A stretch of 64,000 nucleotides of DNA from Lewinellaceae bacterium (GTDB lineage Bacteria; Bacteroidota; Bacteroidia; Chitinophagales; Saprospiraceae): the NCBI GenBank assembly GCA_020636355.1, contig JACJYB010000005.1:62001-126000 (forward strand). Direction: 5' to 3'. Each line of letters opens with the position of its first letter. Within the stretch, counting starts at the first letter, position 1. A program made the translations under genes and the position numbers. The notes under the pieces are model-generated. The model was given only the letters and a program-made list of their open reading frames with translations, made no database searches and was not told where the DNA came from. Positions 61,969-64,000 of this stretch are shown one piece after another.

Positions 61969-63871
61969 ACACCTTTTGCATCTTCACCATATTCCACCGC
62001 GCACCTTGCGTCACCTGGATGAGGTAATTTCCAGCGGGCAGATTGCTGACATCGATCTGGCGCTGGTATGTATTTTTCTTCTCGATCCAGAGTTTGCCAC
62101 TGAGGTCCCAGATCTGAAAAGATAGCAGATCATTTCCAGGAGTTTGGATCCGGATTTGATTGGCAAATGGATTCGGAGTCACCCGGACTTCAAGCGGAAG
62201 GGTGAAAACCACATTGGCTGAAGTCGCCTGATCATTGGTGACCTGCAACTGATCCACCGTCAACACTCCCTGATCCAATGGCTCGATGTCCGTGACAATC
62301 TCGAAGCGGTCAATGCTCGTCCAGTCAAATGCCCCGATGGGGTTATGCCATTCCCCGTCCCAGGCGCCCTGTTCGTAAAAATTGGTCAATGGAATGTGTA
62401 CATGGTACCAACCATTTTCCTGAGGCCAGTTTGCTGGATTGATCTCATAAATGTCGCGCCAGGGTAGGTCCTCCCCACCCTCGTCGGTATCGACAAAACG
62501 CACCACATATTTGAAGCCCGGCTGCGTACACTGATAATAAAAGTCGAGTGCGAATCCGCTGGAAGCAAGCCGGCTCAAATCTTTATCGGGAACAAAATCA
62601 AATCCGATGGCACTATACAATACGGCGTCCTGCCAGGTCAGGGCATATTCGCCATTCCAGATGGATCCGGTGGCATAAAAGTTTTGTTCGCCACCGTAGC
62701 CCCCATCGATAATATTAGGCCCGATGTAATCGGTATAAACCGGAAATCCCACACTATCAGGACGAATCACCAGCGGTGTCTGCGGTGGAACGTTGAGTCC
62801 CATGGCCTCTAACAATCCGACATTCAGATCGTGATCAAATAAATCATTGCCTCCTTCCTGAAACAGACCAAAACCACCGTGATAATCCCAGCTGGTCCAG
62901 GGGATACCGTGGTCTTCCAGATATTTCCTGACCACCTCATACCAGGAGATCCGGTCATCGTTATTGCTGTTGGGTATAAATACACCGTATTCACCACAGA
63001 AGATCGGCACCTGCCGCTGGTCCCGGAAGTCTATGGCGATATCCAGTAATTCTTTGACGTGCGCCACCGTCCCGTCATTGGAATAGCCGTTGTAGGTATC
63101 GTTGACCCAGCTACCCTGTAAACTGGCCGGCAAGGCGGGCATCGATGCAGCATTATAGGGAAAAGGTACCCCTGCCAGCGGTGCCATGGATGGCTCTACC
63201 CAGGTCGCTCCCTGATGGGTGAACAGGAAAGGATCGTAGAAATGAAAGGTGTAGACCAGCTTGTCGTCCCCCAGATCGGGAATAGCACCGAGGTTCCAAT
63301 AACTATTGAAACCAGAACCGCCTACCACGATCCAATGGCTATTGTCTTTAGCGCGGATGGTCTGGATCACCTGCTTCTGGATGGCATTCCAGTCTGCATC
63401 GGATATGCCGTGGGGTTCATTCAAGATTTCGTACAGGATGTATTGGGAGGCGCCGGAATAATGATCTGCCATCTGCGACCACACCTTCTGGAGTACAGGC
63501 CCCACCGACAATTCCGTATTGGCTAGCGGGTCAAAGGTATGATTGTCCAGGATGAGATACATCTTGAGTTCGCTAGCCCACTGCACGACCTGGTCCAGGA
63601 AATTCAGGAACAACGGGTCCAGTGTATAGTCCGGCGCTCCGGACGTCATATAATGCAGATTGATGGGCAACCGGACCACATTGCAGCCCAGGCTCCGGAT
63701 TTGCTCAAAATCGGTTTTGGTATAGCGTGTAAACTGGATGGAATGGGCCGACCCGGCCTGAAACCAACCGGTCAGATTGACACCACGGGTGAAATCGGGC
63801 GCCTGTGCAAAAAGAGCAGCAGAAACTCCTGCTATCAAAAGGCTCAGGAGACAGCGTCTTGTCGTTCTCAT
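61967..63871 (-). CDS. Secreted GH5 endoglucanase-like hydrolase with T9SS tail
   Basis: This predicts a 634-residue protein. A signal peptide (about residues 1-22, ending ALFAQ) leads into a glycoside hydrolase family 5 barrel. The start is GVNLTGWFQAGS, the acid/base Glu is in YEILNEPHG (about residue 152), and the nucleophile is in PIFCGEYGVF (about residue 294). A beta-sandwich follows (about 390-550, FYATGSIWNGEYALTW and WYHVHIPLTNFYEQG), probably a carbohydrate-binding module. The C-terminus has VRVTPNPFANQIRIQTPG and a basic end, a T9SS sorting domain. The enzyme likely cuts beta-1,4-glucan or mannan outside the cell. The ATG at 63871 begins the signal peptide directly. Confidence 0.9.
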   Translation of the reverse strand: MRTTRRCLLSLLIAGVSAALFAQAPDFTRGVNLTGWFQAGSAHSIQFTRYTKTDFEQIRSLGCNVVRLPINLHYMTSGAPDYTLDPLFLNFLDQVVQWASELKMYLILDNHTFDPLANTELSVGPVLQKVWSQMADHYSGASQYILYEILNEPHGISDADWNAIQKQVIQTIRAKDNSHWIVVGGSGFNSYWNLGAIPDLGDDKLVYTFHFYDPFLFTHQGATWVEPSMAPLAGVPFPYNAASMPALPASLQGSWVNDTYNGYSNDGTVAHVKELLDIAIDFRDQRQVPIFCGEYGVFIPNSNNDDRISWYEVVRKYLEDHGIPWTSWDYHGGFGLFQEGGNDLFDHDLNVGLLEAMGLNVPPQTPLVIRPDSVGFPVYTDYIGPNIIDGGYGGEQNFYATGSIWNGEYALTWQDAVLYSAIGFDFVPDKDLSRLASSGFALDFYYQCTQPGFKYVVRFVDTDEGGEDLPWRDIYEINPANWPQENGWYHVHIPLTNFYEQGAWDGEWHNPIGAFDWTSIDRFEIVTDIEPLDQGVLTVDQLQVTNDQATSANVVFTLPLEVRVTPNPFANQIRIQTPGNDLLSFQIWDLSGKLWIEKKNTYQRQIDVSNLPAGNYLIQVTQGARWNMVKMQKV

Positions 63872-64000
63872 AGGGTAATGGTTTAAGCATTGAAGTCAAT
63901 AGGATAACGCAAGGATGGACTAAGAAAATATATAGAAATGTTGAATTTTGAAGGGTGAATGATGAATTTTGGATAGTTACTCGCTTGTCGCACGAATGCG

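Overview
The window looks like a chromosomal stretch of a Bacteroidota bacterium, most probably a Saprospiraceae-type marine or sludge organism (inference). The reasons are four short C-terminal sorting tails of the type IX secretion system (T9SS) kind, an enormous HYR/Ig-repeat surface protein, LytS/LytTR regulators, many secreted carbohydrate-active enzymes and sulfatases, and a few TAnnTTTG-like promoter elements. No tRNA, rRNA, CRISPR array, phage or intact insertion sequence was found.

Left part (1-31 kb). A truncated fdhD at the edge is followed by an MscS channel, a secreted heparinase II/III-like lyase, a small T9SS protein and a GH65 glycosidase. Next come a PSD1 cytochrome-like lipoprotein plus DUF1501 pair with a clean terminator, a ureohydrolase, a divergent NodB-type deacetylase and a cysE-cysM cysteine operon. 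They are followed by a lipoprotein, an APC permease, a TIM-barrel epimerase with a small membrane protein, a purple-acid-phosphatase-like enzyme, a GlxA-type regulator, a DUF1304 protein, and two sulfatases flanking an acyl-CoA ligase. This part ends with a histidine kinase whose sensor resembles a TlpA-type thioredoxin-fold protein, overlapping its LytTR response regulator.

Centre (31-50 kb). The minus strand from 49921 to 32706 reads as one locus: two stand-alone LytTR DNA-binding proteins, a giant repeat protein of about 5,050 residues, a small T9SS-tailed partner and a long terminator hairpin. The giant gene contains about twenty near-identical 240-bp units, five 228-bp units, Big_2-like units, HYR units and a PKD domain. 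Its frame is broken in only about 520 bp of the repeat array (38.39-38.92 kb), where indels cluster. A consensus or assembly error is the most economical reading, so one intact gene is likely. This locus is the best candidate in the window for an undescribed system: a regulated giant adhesin with a separate T9SS-targeted partner.

Right part (50-64 kb). It holds formate-tetrahydrofolate ligase, catalase-peroxidase KatG, a Tat-exported Gfo/Idh/MocA oxidoreductase with a Tat-exported sugar isomerase, a DUF4440 protein, a di-haem cytochrome c peroxidase divergent from a DUF5777 protein, an SDR oxidoreductase and a T9SS GH5 endoglucanase. Four intergenic arrays with a 7- or 14-bp period lie against stop codons (26.05, 57.19, 61.77 and 61.86 kb), which is an unusual shared pattern. 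Overall the gene set suggests a polysaccharide scavenger that degrades sulfated or uronic glycans outside the cell and copes with peroxide.
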